Positions 53,960 through 64,000 of a DNA stretch of 64,000 nt are shown one piece after another. The stretch's first letter is position 1. Every line of letters starts with the position of its first letter. This stretch comes from Micrococcaceae bacterium (GTDB taxonomy: Bacteria; Actinomycetota; Actinomycetes; Actinomycetales; Micrococcaceae): NCBI GenBank assembly GCA_025465475.1, contig JAODMR010000025.1, forward strand, positions 39,363 to 103,362. Direction: 5' to 3'. Below the pieces are notes generated by a model. That model was given only the letters and a program-made list of their open reading frames with translations, was not told the origin of the DNA and did no database searches. The position numbers and the translations under genes are program-made.

Positions 53960-55513
53960 ATGCAGGATCTTGGCGTGATCAGCCCCACCCTTGAAGAGTT
54001 CCGCCGGCTTGCCGCGGACCGACGCGTCATCCCCGTCCGGCTCAAGGTCCTGGCGGACGCGGAAACGCCCGTCGGCCTCTACCGCAAGCTGGCCTCCGAC
54101 CAGCCCGGCACCTTCCTGATGGAATCCGCCGCCGTTGGCGGGGTTTGGTCCCGGTACTCCTTCATCGGTGTCCGCTCCAGCGCCACCCTCACCACCGACG
54201 ACGGCGAAACCACCTGGCTGGGAGTTCCGCCTGCCGGGGTTCCGGTCAGCGGCAGCCCGGTCGAATGCGTCCGGGCGACCATTGAGGCGCTGCGGACCGA
54301 ACGCTTCGATGACCTCCCGCCATTCACCTCCGGCCTGGTCGGCTTTGTCGGCTGGGAGTCGGTCCGCCACTGGGAGCGGCTCGTCTCACCGCCGGCCGAC
54401 GACCTGGAACTGCCCGAACTCGCCCTGAACCTGGTCTCGGACATGGCCGTCCATGACAACGCGGCGGGCACTGTCCTGCTCATCGCCAACGCCATCAATT
54501 TCGATGGCAGCGGTGAACGCGTCGACGAGGCCTGGCACAACGCCGTCGAACGGGTGCAGGACATGCTGGACCGGCTCAGCCAGCCGGTGGTGCAGCCGGT
54601 CTCGGTCCTGGACGCCGATATCACCGACTTCGCCTCCAGCGTCGTGCACGGCTGGAACGAGCCGGACTACCTGGCAGCGATCGACCGGGGCAAGGAAGCC
54701 ATCGTCGACGGTGAAGTCTTCCAGGTTGTCATCTCCCGCCGCTTCGAACTCGAATGCCGGGCCTCGGCACTGGACGTTTACCGGGTGCTGCGCAACACCA
54801 ACCCCAGCCCCTACATGTACCTGTTCAGCTTCGAGGACGCCAAGGGGCGGCCCTACGCGGTGGTCGGGTCCTCGCCCGAGGCGCTCGTTACCGTGACAGG
54901 GGACGAAGTCATCACTCACCCGATCGCCGGCTCACGGCCCCGCGGAAAGACAGTTGAAGCGGATAAGGCGTTCACCGAGGAACTACTGGCCGACGCCAAG
55001 GAACGCGCCGAACACCTGATGCTGGTGGACCTGGCCCGCAACGACATTTCCAAGGTCTGCCTCCCGGGCTCCGTGAACGTCTCCCAGTTCATGGAGGTTG
55101 AGAAGTTCAGCCACATCATGCACCTGGTTTCCACGGTGGTGGGCCAGTTGTCCCCGCAGAAGACCGCCTACGACGTGCTTGCAGCGACCTTCCCGGCCGG
55201 AACGCTCTCCGGTGCGCCCAAGCCGCGGGCGCTGCGCCTGCTCGACGAACTGGAACCCCAACGCCGCGGCATCTATGGCGGCGTGGTGGGCTACCTCGAC
55301 TTCGCCGGTGACATGGACATGGCCATCGCCATCCGCTCCGCGCTGCTGCGCAACGGCAAGGCGTATGTGCAGGCGGGCGGCGGCATCGTCGCGGACTCGG
55401 ACAACGCCGCCGAGGCGCAGGAATCAGTCAACAAGGCAGCAGCTCCGCTGCGCGCCGTGCACACGGCCTCCTCGCTGCGCAGCCTCAGCGCCGGGGAAAC
55501 GGTGTCCGAATGA
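53960..55513 (+). CDS. trpE: Anthranilate synthase component I
   Basis: 517 residues. Converts chorismate to anthranilate with a TrpG partner that is not in the window. The N-terminal regulatory domain has the tryptophan-binding FLMESA (usually LLES). The chorismate domain (about 240-510) contains VFQVVISRRFE, PSPYMYLF, THPIAGSRPRGKT, LMLVDLARNDI, FPAGTLSGAPKPRAL and GGVVGYLD. It starts the trp group, and the next gene overlaps its stop. Confidence 0.97.
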   Translation: MQDLGVISPTLEEFRRLAADRRVIPVRLKVLADAETPVGLYRKLASDQPGTFLMESAAVGGVWSRYSFIGVRSSATLTTDDGETTWLGVPPAGVPVSGSPVECVRATIEALRTERFDDLPPFTSGLVGFVGWESVRHWERLVSPPADDLELPELALNLVSDMAVHDNAAGTVLLIANAINFDGSGERVDEAWHNAVERVQDMLDRLSQPVVQPVSVLDADITDFASSVVHGWNEPDYLAAIDRGKEAIVDGEVFQVVISRRFELECRASALDVYRVLRNTNPSPYMYLFSFEDAKGRPYAVVGSSPEALVTVTGDEVITHPIAGSRPRGKTVEADKAFTEELLADAKERAEHLMLVDLARNDISKVCLPGSVNVSQFMEVEKFSHIMHLVSTVVGQLSPQKTAYDVLAATFPAGTLSGAPKPRALRLLDELEPQRRGIYGGVVGYLDFAGDMDMAIAIRSALLRNGKAYVQAGGGIVADSDNAAEAQESVNKAAAPLRAVHTASSLRSLSAGETVSE

Positions 55514-56292
55514 CCGTCATCAGCCGTAGCTCCGGCACCACCACTCCCCGGTGGCGGCGGAAGTCCACCCTGGTCCTGCTGGCGCTGGCCGCCGCGCTGG
55601 TTGTTTTCGGCAGCACCACGCAGACCTGGGTCCAGGTGCACCTGGCACAGGGCGCGGTCCAGCAATCGGACCTGGAGGTGCCCGGCAGCAAGGCGGCCAC
55701 CGCCGTCACAGCCCTGGCACTGGTGGCCCTGGCCGGTTCACTGGCCGCCTCCATCGCCGGCCGGGTGGGTCGGCTGCTGGCAGCCGTGCTCATTCTGCTC
55801 AGTGCCATCGGTATCCTGGCGGCGGCGATCTCCGTACTGGCCAATGCGCAGGGCGCCGCCGCCGGACCGGTGGCCACGGCCACCGGGGTGACCGGAGGAA
55901 CCTACCAGGCCACCACCACCGCCTTTCCCCTGGTCGCGATAGTGGCAGGGGTTGTCCTGGCGGCCGCGGCGGTGCTGATCGCCGTCGCCGGCAGGACCTG
56001 GTCACAGCGCACCAAGTACGATCCCGCCCGCGGAACCGCGCACACGGTTCCGGCAGCCGCGGACGGGTTCCAGGGTGGAACACCCGGCGCCATATCCCAT
56101 CCCGCCTCCGACGCTGCCTTGAACGCTGTGCCCGGCCCAGCGTCCGGCCCGGCAGTCGGCCCTGTTCTCAGCACCGCGGCCTCCACCGCCGCCGGTGTCG
56201 GGGAGCCAGCTGACTCCGCCGCAGACGCGGCCCCGCTCGATGACATCGACAGCTGGGACCAGCTCAGCAGGGGCACCGACCCGACGGGCTGA
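55510..56292 (+). CDS. Trp-biosynthesis-associated membrane protein (TIGR02234 type)
   Basis: 260 residues with four clear membrane helices: LVLLALAAALVVFGSTTQTW, ALALVALAGSLAASIAG, LLAAVLILLSAIGILAAAI and LVAIVAGVVLAAAAVLIAVA, with conserved TQTWVQV after helix 1. About 95 low-complexity cytoplasmic residues follow. It sits inside the trp operon of many actinobacteria, overlapping trpE by 4 bp here, and its function is unknown. Confidence 0.88.
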   Translation: MTVISRSSGTTTPRWRRKSTLVLLALAAALVVFGSTTQTWVQVHLAQGAVQQSDLEVPGSKAATAVTALALVALAGSLAASIAGRVGRLLAAVLILLSAIGILAAAISVLANAQGAAAGPVATATGVTGGTYQATTTAFPLVAIVAGVVLAAAAVLIAVAGRTWSQRTKYDPARGTAHTVPAAADGFQGGTPGAISHPASDAALNAVPGPASGPAVGPVLSTAASTAAGVGEPADSAADAAPLDDIDSWDQLSRGTDPTG

Positions 56293-56366
56293 CCGGCCTA
56301 CGTACCGGGCTGCGGCGGAACTAATGGCAGAATGTAGAGCAGTATCCATCGTGAGGGAGATTCAGC

Positions 56367-56651
56367 ATGAGCAACGAGACTGTTGACAAAAACCACCCGT
56401 CCGGAACCACCGAGGACCGGGCGCACACTCCGGAATTGGGTCACGGCAACAGCCCGGCCGCGTGGACCTGCGTCGGCGTCATGCTGCTGGGCGCCCTCGT
56501 ATGCGCCATCGCTTTCGTGCTGGGCAGCGCCGCCACCATCCTGTTCATCATCGGCGTGGTCATCATCGTCCTCGGCCTGCTGGTCGGCTGGCTGCTGCGC
56601 AAGGCGGGTTACGGCGTGGGCGGCAGCAAGCTGAACAGCGCCGGCCACTGA
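56367..56651 (+). CDS. HGxxPAAW family protein
   Basis: 94 residues with the name-giving motif GHGNSPAAW (near residue 26) before two membrane helices ([18 protein letters not shown] and [20 protein letters not shown]). These small proteins are conserved between the Trp-associated membrane protein and trpC in actinobacteria. Role unknown; membrane location inferred. GAGGGAGA precedes the ATG. Confidence 0.88.
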   Translation: MSNETVDKNHPSGTTEDRAHTPELGHGNSPAAWTCVGVMLLGALVCAIAFVLGSAATILFIIGVVIIVLGLLVGWLLRKAGYGVGGSKLNSAGH

Positions 56652-56653
56652 AC

Positions 56654-57469
56654 GTGAGCGTACTCGAGGACATCATCGCCGGAGTCCGCGAGGACCTGGA
56701 GCGGCGCAAGCAGTCCGTATCCCTGGACACACTGCGCGACCTGGCCCAGCAGCAGGCTCCCGTCCGGGACGCCTTCGCCGCCCTGGGTGGCGGTTCGGCG
56801 AACACCAGCGGACTGAGCGTCATCGCTGAAGTTAAGCGCCGCAGCCCCTCAAAGGGCGCCCTGGCGCCCATCGCCGATCCCGCCGCCCTGGCGGCCGAGT
56901 ACCAGGCCGGCGGGGCCGCCGTCATCAGCGTGCTGACCGAGCAGCGCCGTTTCGGCGGTTCCCTGGCCGACCTCGACGCCGTCCGCGCCGCCGTCGAGCT
57001 ACCGGTGCTGCGCAAGGACTTCACCGTCGACCCGTACCAGATCTGGGAAGCCAGGGCGCATGGGGCGGACCTCATCCTGCTCATCGTCGCGGCCCTGACC
57101 GACGAGGAACTTGCGGAGTTCCTGGACCTGGCGGCCCGCCTCGGCCTGCACTGCCTGGTCGAAACCCACACAGCCGAGGAAGTTGAGCGCGCCATCGCGG
57201 CCGGCGCCCGCATCATTGGCGTCAACGTGCGCAACCTGAAGACCCTCGATGTCGACCGTTCAGTTTTCGCCCCGCTCGCAGCCGCGATCCCCGCCGGCTG
57301 CGTCGTCGTCGCCGAATCAGGCGTCCGCGACCTGGAGGATGTCAGTGCCTACGCCGCAGCCGGCGCCTCAGCCATCCTGGTGGGGGAGGCACTGGTCCGC
57401 ACGGATTCCCCGCGCGAACTCCTGGCCACCTTCAAGGCAGTCGGCGCCGCAACGCTTCCCGCGACCTGA
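56654..57469 (+). CDS. trpC: Indole-3-glycerol phosphate synthase
   Basis: 271 residues. GTG start 2 bp after the HGxxPAAW stop. TIM-barrel motifs: [17 protein letters not shown] (catalytic Lys), [33 protein letters not shown] and VVAESGVRD. Makes indole-glycerol phosphate for TrpAB. A TrpF isomerase is not encoded nearby. Confidence 0.97.
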   Translation: MSVLEDIIAGVREDLERRKQSVSLDTLRDLAQQQAPVRDAFAALGGGSANTSGLSVIAEVKRRSPSKGALAPIADPAALAAEYQAGGAAVISVLTEQRRFGGSLADLDAVRAAVELPVLRKDFTVDPYQIWEARAHGADLILLIVAALTDEELAEFLDLAARLGLHCLVETHTAEEVERAIAAGARIIGVNVRNLKTLDVDRSVFAPLAAAIPAGCVVVAESGVRDLEDVSAYAAAGASAILVGEALVRTDSPRELLATFKAVGAATLPAT

Positions 57470-57544
57470 CCGACCGCCCGCACGGCCCCCCCATGCGGTG
57501 CCGCGCCCGCAAGCACTCCAACAAGAAACGGAACGGTAGGACGA

Positions 57545-58885
57545 ATGGCCACGCCAACAGCCTCCTCAGCACCCACCCCGGCAGGCGACGCCACTCCCGC
57601 CGACGCCTTCCTGGCAGGCGCCCCGAAAGGAAGCCTCCGGCACGCTCCCGGACCCTACTTCGGTGCCTATGGCGGGCGCTGGATGCCGGAATCGCTGATC
57701 GCCGCCCTGGACGAACTTGAGGACACCTTCGAAAAGGCCAAGGCCGATCCGGACTTCCTGGCCCAGATTGCCGACCTGAACCGGAACTACTCCGGCCGCC
57801 CGTCATTGCTGACCGAAGCCAAAAGGTTCTCCGCCTCTGCGGGGGGAGCCCGCATCTTCCTCAAGCGCGAGGACCTGAACCACACCGGCTCCCACAAGAT
57901 CAACAACGTCCTTGGCCAGGCGCTGCTGGCCAAGCGCATGGGCAAGACCCGCGTCATCGCTGAAACCGGTGCCGGACAGCATGGAGTCGCCAGCGCCACC
58001 GCCGCGGCCCTGCTCGGGCTCGAGTGCGTGGTGTACATGGGTGCCGAGGACTGCCGCCGGCAGGCCCTGAACGTCGCCCGGATGGAACTGCTCGGCGCCA
58101 CCGTAATCCCCGTAACCAATGGATCCCAAACGCTGAAGGACGCCATCAACGACGCCCTGCGCGACTGGGTCGCCAACGTGGACAACACCCACTACCTGCT
58201 GGGCACCGCCGCCGGGGCCCACCCCTTCCCGGCCATGGTGCGGTTCTTCCACGAAGTCATCGGCGAGGAAGCCCGGGAACAGATCCTGGCCCAAACCGGC
58301 CGGCTGCCCGACGCCGTGTGCGCCTGCATCGGCGGCGGCTCCAACGCCATCGGTATCTTCCACGGCTTCCTGGACGACCCCTCCGTCCAGATCTTCGGCT
58401 TCGAGGCGGGCGGCGACGGCGTGGAAACCGGCAGGCACGCGGCAACCATCACCCTGGGTCGGCCCGGCGTGCTGCACGGCGCCCGCTCCTACCTGATGCA
58501 GGACGAGGACGGACAAACCGTCGAATCCCACTCCATCTCCGCCGGCCTGGACTACCCCGGGGTCGGCCCCGAGCACTCCTACCTGGCGGACATCGGCCGG
58601 GTCAGCTACGAACCGATTACCGACGCCGAAGCCATGGAAGCCTTCCGGCTGCTCTGCCGTACCGAGGGCATCATCCCCGCCATTGAGTCCTCCCACGCCC
58701 TGGCAGGCGCCATGAAGGTGGGCCAACGACTCACCGCGGGCAAGGACGACCCGTCCCAGGTCATTATCGTGGTGAACCTTTCCGGCCGCGGGGACAAGGA
58801 CGTGGCCACGGCCGCCGAGTGGTTCAACCTGCTGGACGAGGATTCCGCCGAAGCAGAAATCGGCAAAGAAGGAGAACAGCTGTGA
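57545..58885 (+). CDS. trpB: Tryptophan synthase beta chain
   Basis: 446 residues. PLP enzyme joining indole and serine. Long variable N-terminus (about 35 residues), then [13 protein letters not shown], the PLP lysine in [41 protein letters not shown] and [17 protein letters not shown]-type ribosome site is weak. Its stop overlaps trpA. Confidence 0.98.
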   Translation: MATPTASSAPTPAGDATPADAFLAGAPKGSLRHAPGPYFGAYGGRWMPESLIAALDELEDTFEKAKADPDFLAQIADLNRNYSGRPSLLTEAKRFSASAGGARIFLKREDLNHTGSHKINNVLGQALLAKRMGKTRVIAETGAGQHGVASATAAALLGLECVVYMGAEDCRRQALNVARMELLGATVIPVTNGSQTLKDAINDALRDWVANVDNTHYLLGTAAGAHPFPAMVRFFHEVIGEEAREQILAQTGRLPDAVCACIGGGSNAIGIFHGFLDDPSVQIFGFEAGGDGVETGRHAATITLGRPGVLHGARSYLMQDEDGQTVESHSISAGLDYPGVGPEHSYLADIGRVSYEPITDAEAMEAFRLLCRTEGIIPAIESSHALAGAMKVGQRLTAGKDDPSQVIIVVNLSGRGDKDVATAAEWFNLLDEDSAEAEIGKEGEQL

Positions 58886-59694
58886 CCTCCAAGTCCGCAG
58901 CCGCCATCGACCGCGCCCGCGCGGCCGGCCGTTCCGCGCTGATCGCGTACCTGCCTGCGGGATTCCCCGACGCCCAGGCCACCATCGACGCCGCCGTCGC
59001 CATGGCCGAGAACGGGGCTGACCTGATCGAGGTCGGCATTCCCTACTCCGACCCGGTGATGGACGGATCCGTCATCCAGGCCGCCACCACCCAGGCACTG
59101 GCATCCGGGTTCCGGGTCGCCCAGGTCTTCGACATCGTCGCGGGCATCACGGCCCGGACCGATGCAGCCGTCCTGGTCATGACCTACTGGAACCCCGTCA
59201 TGCGGCTGGGCGTCGACGAGTTTGCACGCCGCCTGGCCGAGGCCGGGGGAGCCGGTTTGATCACCCCCGACCTGATCCCGGATGAAGCAGCCGAATGGAT
59301 CGAGGCTTCGGACAAGTACGGACTGGACCGCGTCTTCCTAGTCGCCCCGTCCTCCACCCCGGAACGGCTCGCCTCCACGGTCGCGGCGACCCGCGGATTC
59401 GTGTACGCCGTGTCCATCATGGGCGTCACCGGAGCCCGCAGCGCCGTGAGCAGCAGTGCCGAGAAGCTCGTCGCCGACACCCATGCCACCGGAGCGGAAC
59501 GCGTCTGCGTGGGCCTGGGCGTCAGCCAAGCCGACCATGTGCGGGAAATCGCCGCCTACGCGGACGGCGTCATCGTGGGCACCGCCCTGGTGGCGGCGTT
59601 GCGCGACGGCGGCGTGCCCGCCGCCGCGAAGCTGACCAAGGACCTGAGCAGCGGGCTTTACCCTGCGGACAATGAAGTGGACACCCAACGATGA
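58882..59694 (+). CDS. trpA: Tryptophan synthase alpha chain
   Basis: 270 residues. Cleaves indole-glycerol phosphate to indole and G3[29 protein letters not shown] (catalytic Glu and Asp), [33 protein letters not shown] and VCVGLGVSQ mark the barrel. GTG start overlapping trpB with GGAG 7 nt upstream; stop overlapping lgt. Confidence 0.97.
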   Translation: MTSKSAAAIDRARAAGRSALIAYLPAGFPDAQATIDAAVAMAENGADLIEVGIPYSDPVMDGSVIQAATTQALASGFRVAQVFDIVAGITARTDAAVLVMTYWNPVMRLGVDEFARRLAEAGGAGLITPDLIPDEAAEWIEASDKYGLDRVFLVAPSSTPERLASTVAATRGFVYAVSIMGVTGARSAVSSSAEKLVADTHATGAERVCVGLGVSQADHVREIAAYADGVIVGTALVAALRDGGVPAAAKLTKDLSSGLYPADNEVDTQR

Positions 59695-60842
59695 TCGCCG
59701 CCCTGCCCACGCTCGCCGCCCTGCCCGCATCGATCCCGGCACCCACCTGGTCCGGGTTCGGCGTCGGACCGCTGTTCATCCACGCGTATGCGCTGTGCAT
59801 CCTGGCCGGCATCATCGCCGCGACCCTCCTGACCAACGTCCGGTGGAACCGCCGCGGCGCGCCCGAAGGCTCCATCTGGGACATTGCCATCTGGGCCATT
59901 CCGTTCGGCATCATCGGCGGCCGGCTCTACCACGTCGTCAGCTCGCCGGACCTGTACTTCGGTCCGGGTTTCGACGGCACCGGGGACCTGTCCCTGATTC
60001 CGCAGATCTGGCGCGGCGGCCTGGGCATCTGGGGCGCCATCGTGCTGGGCGTCGTGGGAGCCTGGATCGGCTGCCGCCGGGCAGGAGTCAAACTTCCCGC
60101 GTTCCTGGACGCCGCAGCGCCCGGCGTGCTGCTGGCCCAGGCGCTGGGTCGTTGGGGCAACTACTTCAACCAGGAACTCTTCGGCGGGCCCACCACCCAG
60201 CCGTGGGGACTGGAAGTTGACCCCACCAACGCCAACTTCCCGGCCGGATACCCCGCCGGCACGCTGTTCCACCCCACCTTCCTCTACGAATCCCTGTGGA
60301 ACCTGGTGGGGGTGGCGATCCTGCTGCTGCTGGACCGCCGTTTCTCCCTGCGCCGCGGCCGACTGTTCTGGCTTTACGCCATGTACTACACCCTGGGCCG
60401 GGTCTGGATCGAACTGCTTCGCATCGACGATGCGGAACAGATCACCCTCTTCGGTATCACCACACGCCTGAACGTCTGGACCAGCATCCTGGTCTTCGTC
60501 GTGGCCACGATCATCTTCCTGGTGCTCACCTTCAGCCGCTCCACGGACCGCAGCGATTCCGTGCTGCGCCAACCGGAGGACGAAGAGGCGACGGCAACGA
60601 ACCAAGAGGTGGAGGACGGCGGCGGCGACCTGAACGCCAACGACGGAAAAGCCGACGAGGACAAGCGGCACCCGGTCGGGTCCACCGTCGCCGGCAGCTC
60701 CGCCAGTACCGTCCACGATGCGGACACGCCGTCCAAAAGTATTCCCGCCCCTAACGCCCGTGGTAATCTCGCCGATAGCCAGGCCGACCCGGATACGTCC
60801 GACGGAACTGCTGCGGCACCGGATAAAAGCCCTCGGGTCTGA
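59691..60842 (+). CDS. lgt: Prolipoprotein diacylglyceryl transferase
   Basis: 383 residues. Adds diacylglycerol to the lipobox cysteine of lipoproteins in the membrane. About seven helices over residues 1-280, with the family signature ALGRWGNYFNQELFGGPT and the conserved FHPTFLYESLWN. The last 100 residues are acidic, Asp/Glu/Ser-rich and probably disordered; such tails vary between species. ATG overlaps the trpA stop. Confidence 0.96.
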   Translation: MIAALPTLAALPASIPAPTWSGFGVGPLFIHAYALCILAGIIAATLLTNVRWNRRGAPEGSIWDIAIWAIPFGIIGGRLYHVVSSPDLYFGPGFDGTGDLSLIPQIWRGGLGIWGAIVLGVVGAWIGCRRAGVKLPAFLDAAAPGVLLAQALGRWGNYFNQELFGGPTTQPWGLEVDPTNANFPAGYPAGTLFHPTFLYESLWNLVGVAILLLLDRRFSLRRGRLFWLYAMYYTLGRVWIELLRIDDAEQITLFGITTRLNVWTSILVFVVATIIFLVLTFSRSTDRSDSVLRQPEDEEATATNQEVEDGGGDLNANDGKADEDKRHPVGSTVAGSSASTVHDADTPSKSIPAPNARGNLADSQADPDTSDGTAAAPDKSPRV

Positions 60843-60990
60843 CCGGCAGGCCGCAGGAACCTCTCGGCCACCCACCGGACGACCGTCCGGCGAGGCCACG
60901 CCACAGCGACGTGGTCACCGGCCAGCCGGCGCCCCGGATCCACCAGATTCCCCGGGGCGGCGCGGCCCGCAAGCCTGCACGGCCAGTCCG

Positions 60991-61019
60991 CTGACAAACC
61001 GTGCTCCAACCGTCATAGT
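60991..61019 (+). promoter_or_regulatory. Candidate gltB promoter
   Basis: CTGACA (60991-60996), a 17-nt spacer and CATAGT (61014-61019). Transcription would start near 61026, leaving a leader of about 130 nt before gltB. The rest of the 312-bp gap 60843-61154 holds a CCGGAC/GTCCGG hairpin (60876-60891) and the inverted repeat below, but no gene. Confidence 0.45.
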
Positions 61020-61076
61020 TGTCCAATAAGGACTGCTGTGATCCCTGCCATACTTGAGCAGGAAAGAATCACCTCG

Positions 61077-61097
61077 CGGAGAACATGTTGTTCTCCG
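61077..61097. promoter_or_regulatory. Inverted repeat in gltB leader
   Basis: CGGAGAAC-atgtt-GTTCTCCG: perfect 8-bp arms, 58 bp before the gltB ATG. It could be an operator for a glutamate/nitrogen regulator or an RNA hairpin. No matching known site is recognised. Confidence 0.45.
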
Positions 61098-61154
61098 TCG
61101 TGGGGCCAACGTTGTCCCCTCTCCACGCACTATCAGGGGGAAGGACAGATTGTC

Positions 61155-64000
61155 ATGACTCGAATCCCAGCTGGACCCACCCACACGGAGACACCGGCTC
61201 CGGACGGAACCATTTCACCGTTCCGTCGGTTTGCCGCGCTTCCGGAAGCCTCGGGACTCTACTCCCCGGAGAACGAGAAGGACGCCTGCGGGCTGGCCAT
61301 CGTGGCCACCCTCCGCGGTGAGCCCGGACACGATATCGTCGACGCCGCCCTGACGGCGCTGCGCAACCTGGAGCACCGCGGGGCTGTCGGCGCCGACGAG
61401 GGCACCGGTGACGGTGCAGGCCTGCTGACCCAGGTTCCGGACGAGTTCTTCCGTGCCGTCACCGAATTCGAGCTGCCGGCCGCCGGTTCATACGCCGTCG
61501 GCACCGCGTTCCTGCCCTCCGAGGCCGGAGAGGTGGCCGCCGCCAAGGCAGGCCTGGAATCCCTCGCCGCGGACGAAGGCCTGGTGGTACTGGGCTGGCG
61601 CGAGGTGCCCATCGTGGCCGACCTGGTCGGTGCCATGGCCCGGGCCTGCATGCCCCGCTTCGAGCAGCTCTTCCTGGCATTGCCCACCGACGGCGGTCCC
61701 GTGGCTCCGCCCGAGGTACCCGAAGCCAACGTGCTCAACGCCCGGGCCTTCCGGGTCCGCAAGCGCGCCCAAAACAAGTACGGCGTGTACTTCCCCTCGC
61801 TGTCCTCCCGCACCATCGTCTACAAGGGCATGCTGACCACCGCCCAGCTGGAGCCGTTCTACCCTGACCTGTCGGACAGCCGGTTCAAGACCAAGCTCGG
61901 CATCGTCCACTCCCGCTTCTCCACGAACACGTTCCCGTCCTGGCCGCTCGCGCAGCCGTTCCGGACCATCGCGCACAACGGTGAAATCAACACCGTCAAG
62001 GGCAACCGGAACTGGATGCGGGCCCGGCAGTCCACCCTGTCGCACCCGCTGCTGGGCGACAGCCCCGAGGAACTGTTCCCGATCTGCACCCCCGGGGCCT
62101 CCGACTCCGCCTCCTTCGACGAGGTGGCCGAGCTGCTCTGGCTGGCCGGGCGCCCCATCACCCACGCGATCATGATGATGATCCCGGAGGCCTGGGAAAA
62201 CCACGCCACCATGGACCCGGCCCGGCGCGCATTCTACGAATACCACTCCCTCCTGATGGAGCCGTGGGACGGTCCAGCGGCGGTGTCCTTCACCGACGGC
62301 ACCCTGGTGGGTGCCACCCTGGACAGGAACGGGCTGCGTCCCGGACGGTACTGGATCACCGAGGACGGCCTGGTCATCTTCGCCTCCGAGGTCGGCGTGC
62401 TGGACATTGAACCGGCCAAGGTGGTCCGCAAGGGCCGCGTCTCCCCGGGCAAGATGTTCCTGGTGGACACCGAGGCCGGCCGCGTGATCGACGACTCCGA
62501 AATCAAGGCCGAACTGGCCGCCGCCGAGCCGTGGCAGGACTGGGTCAAGGACAACGTCATCAGCCTGGACGACCTGCCCGAGCGGGAGCACGTGGTGCAT
62601 ACCAGCGCCTCGGTGAACCACCGGCAGCGGACCTTCGGCTACACGCAGGAGGAACTGCGCATCTTGGTCGGCCCGATGGCCCGCACCGGCGCGGAGCCGC
62701 TGGGCGCGATGGGTTCAGACACTCCCGTGGCGGTGCTGTCCAAGCGGCCACGGCTGTTGTTCGACTACTTTGTGCAGTCCTTCGCGCAGGTCACCAACCC
62801 GCCGCTGGACGCCATCCGGGAAGAGCTGGTCACGTCCCTCAACGGCGCCATCGGCCCCAACGGCAACCTGCTCTCCACCCGTGAAGTACGCCAGCCGCAG
62901 GTCATCCTGCCGTTCCCGGTCATCAACAACGACCAGCTGGCCAAGATCGCGAACATCGAAAGCACCGAAGGTGAACGCCTGGCCGTCAAGGTCCGTGGCC
63001 TGTACCGGCCCGACGGCGGCGAAGCATCGCTGCGGGCCCGGCTCGCCGAGATCTGCGAGCAGGTCTCCGGTGCCATCAACCGCGGCATGCAGTTCGTGGT
63101 GCTCTCCGACCGCGACTCAAACGCGCAATGGGCACCCATTCCGTCCCTGCTGCTGGTCAGCGCCGTGCACCACCACCTGCTGCGCAGCGCCAACCGCACC
63201 AAGACCTCCCTGGTCGTGGAAGCCGGCGACGTCCGCGAGGTGCACCACGTAGCCGCCCTGGTCGGCTACGGGGCCGCCGCGATCAACCCCTACCTGGCGA
63301 TGGAAAGCGTTGAGGAGCTCATCCGCAACGGCGACCTCACCGGCGTCACCCCGGAAGAGGGCGTCTACAACCTGATCAAGGGCCTGGGTAAGGGCCTGCT
63401 GAAGATCATGTCCAAGATGGGCATCTCCACCGTGGCGTCCTACTGCGGCGCGCAAACCTTCGAAGCCCTTGGCCTGTCCCAGGACCTCGTTGACGAGTTC
63501 TTCGCCGGCACCCAATCCCAGCTGGGCGGCATCGGCCTGGACGTCATCGCCGCCGAGGTCGCTGCCCGGCACAAAATGGCCTACCCGGATGACGGGGTGG
63601 AAGCTCCGCACCGGCCACTGATGAACGGCGGCGAGTACCAGTGGCGCCGCGAGGGCGAACCGCACCTGTTCAACCCGGAAACGGTGTTCCGGCTGCAGCA
63701 CGCCACCCGCGAACGCCGCTACGACATCTTCAAGTCCTACACGCAGGGCGTGGACGACCAGTCCAAGAACCTGATGACCCTGCGCGGGCTGCTGCAGTTC
63801 AAGGACGGCGTCCGCCAGCCGGTGCCGCTGGACGAGGTCGAACCCGTGTCAAGCATCGTCAAGCGTTTCTCCACCGGCGCGATGAGCTACGGCTCCATCT
63901 CCAAGGAAGCCCACGAGACGCTGGCCATCGCCATGAACCGGCTGGGCGGCAAGTCCAACACCGGTGAAGGCGGCGAGGACGTCGACCGGCTGCTGGACCC
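61155..64000 (+). CDS. gltB: Glutamate synthase large subunit (partial, runs off window)
   Basis: 948 residues are present. The N-terminal nucleophile cysteine is C45 ([10 protein letters not shown]), so the first 44 residues ([20 protein letters not shown]...) would be a cleaved propeptide. The glutaminase domain (about 45-430) has [19 protein letters not shown] and [15 protein letters not shown]. The central domain follows (about 470-770), then the start of the FMN/[3Fe-4S] synthase domain (about 850 on, [16 protein letters not shown]). GGGGAAGGACAG precedes the ATG. The remainder, including the Fe-S cysteines and gltD, is outside. Confidence 0.96.
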   Translation, partial: MTRIPAGPTHTETPAPDGTISPFRRFAALPEASGLYSPENEKDACGLAIVATLRGEPGHDIVDAALTALRNLEHRGAVGADEGTGDGAGLLTQVPDEFFRAVTEFELPAAGSYAVGTAFLPSEAGEVAAAKAGLESLAADEGLVVLGWREVPIVADLVGAMARACMPRFEQLFLALPTDGGPVAPPEVPEANVLNARAFRVRKRAQNKYGVYFPSLSSRTIVYKGMLTTAQLEPFYPDLSDSRFKTKLGIVHSRFSTNTFPSWPLAQPFRTIAHNGEINTVKGNRNWMRARQSTLSHPLLGDSPEELFPICTPGASDSASFDEVAELLWLAGRPITHAIMMMIPEAWENHATMDPARRAFYEYHSLLMEPWDGPAAVSFTDGTLVGATLDRNGLRPGRYWITEDGLVIFASEVGVLDIEPAKVVRKGRVSPGKMFLVDTEAGRVIDDSEIKAELAAAEPWQDWVKDNVISLDDLPEREHVVHTSASVNHRQRTFGYTQEELRILVGPMARTGAEPLGAMGSDTPVAVLSKRPRLLFDYFVQSFAQVTNPPLDAIREELVTSLNGAIGPNGNLLSTREVRQPQVILPFPVINNDQLAKIANIESTEGERLAVKVRGLYRPDGGEASLRARLAEICEQVSGAINRGMQFVVLSDRDSNAQWAPIPSLLLVSAVHHHLLRSANRTKTSLVVEAGDVREVHHVAALVGYGAAAINPYLAMESVEELIRNGDLTGVTPEEGVYNLIKGLGKGLLKIMSKMGISTVASYCGAQTFEALGLSQDLVDEFFAGTQSQLGGIGLDVIAAEVAARHKMAYPDDGVEAPHRPLMNGGEYQWRREGEPHLFNPETVFRLQHATRERRYDIFKSYTQGVDDQSKNLMTLRGLLQFKDGVRQPVPLDEVEPVSSIVKRFSTGAMSYGSISKEAHETLAIAMNRLGGKSNTGEGGEDVDRLLD

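Overview
This is high-GC actinobacterial chromosome, almost certainly from Arthrobacter or a close relative in the Micrococcaceae. The evidence is dense GC-rich coding, many 4-bp ATGA/GTGA start-stop overlaps, many GTG/TTG starts, -10 boxes of the TAnnnT type placed 6-8 nt before a start codon (leaderless mRNAs), and actinobacterial marker families (DUF3093, DUF3710, DUF3159, DUF3000, TIGR03085, HGxxPAAW, DUF6421). The first 15 kb and the RNase D/DUF3000 pair follow the gene order known around dut-ceoBC-dxs in mycobacteria. The window is core chromosome: there is no phage, transposase, CRISPR array or rRNA operon.

Layout. 1-2881: DUF3093 (cut by the window edge), dut, DUF3710, an OB-fold protein and DUF3159. 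2850-10295: two TrkA/RCK proteins, a divergent KimA-like potassium transporter, a TRAM-domain RNA methyltransferase and a CtpE-like P-type ATPase. 10363-13191: aconitase, interrupted by an in-frame TAG. 13371-16455: dxs, DUF402 and an unknown protein, followed by an unusual array of 23-bp and 43-bp tandem repeats (16468-16715). 16753-22240: aldo/keto reductase, nucleoside hydrolase and a complete ECF transporter (S, T and a fused double ATPase). 22418-25788: a fadA-fadJ beta-oxidation operon behind a palindromic operator. 25933-28069: RNase D and DUF3000. 28208-31463: a three-gene operon DUF6421-SDR-threonine aldolase. 31682-36745: msrB, an unknown small protein, an alpha/beta hydrolase, sufE, a rhodanese and a ZapE/AFG1-type ATPase. 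36742-37925: a frameshifted benE. 38097-39257: a small MT0933-type antitoxin homologue and four tRNA genes (Val-GAC, Cys, Gly, Val-CAC).

39332-48564: a RecB-like nuclease, def-fmt-rsmB-rpe, then an FMN riboswitch and a riboflavin operon (PnuC-type transporter, ribD, ribE, ribB, ribA, ribH). 48655-64000: hisE-hisG, hisF, an amino-acid permease, a TIGR03085 protein, hisI, trpE, the Trp-associated membrane protein, HGxxPAAW, trpC, trpB, trpA, lgt and the start of gltB.

How the genes work together. Metabolically the window covers nucleotide hygiene (dut), K+ homeostasis, isoprenoid precursors (dxs), translation start and rRNA modification, FMN/FAD supply, and histidine, tryptophan and glutamate synthesis. 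Nothing seen is unmistakably a new defence or secretion system. The best leads are: (a) the DUF6421 operon, whose unknown protein carries a zinc-protease-like HxxxH...EExxxD pattern; (b) an ECF transporter whose fused ATPase has one canonical and one decayed ATP site and which is linked to a nucleoside hydrolase; (c) a KimA-like K+ importer divergent from two RCK proteins; (d) two broken genes (acn, benE) that are either sequence errors or real lesions; (e) head-to-head tandem repeats after the dxs operon; (f) a duplicated gene tail near 52.6 kb.
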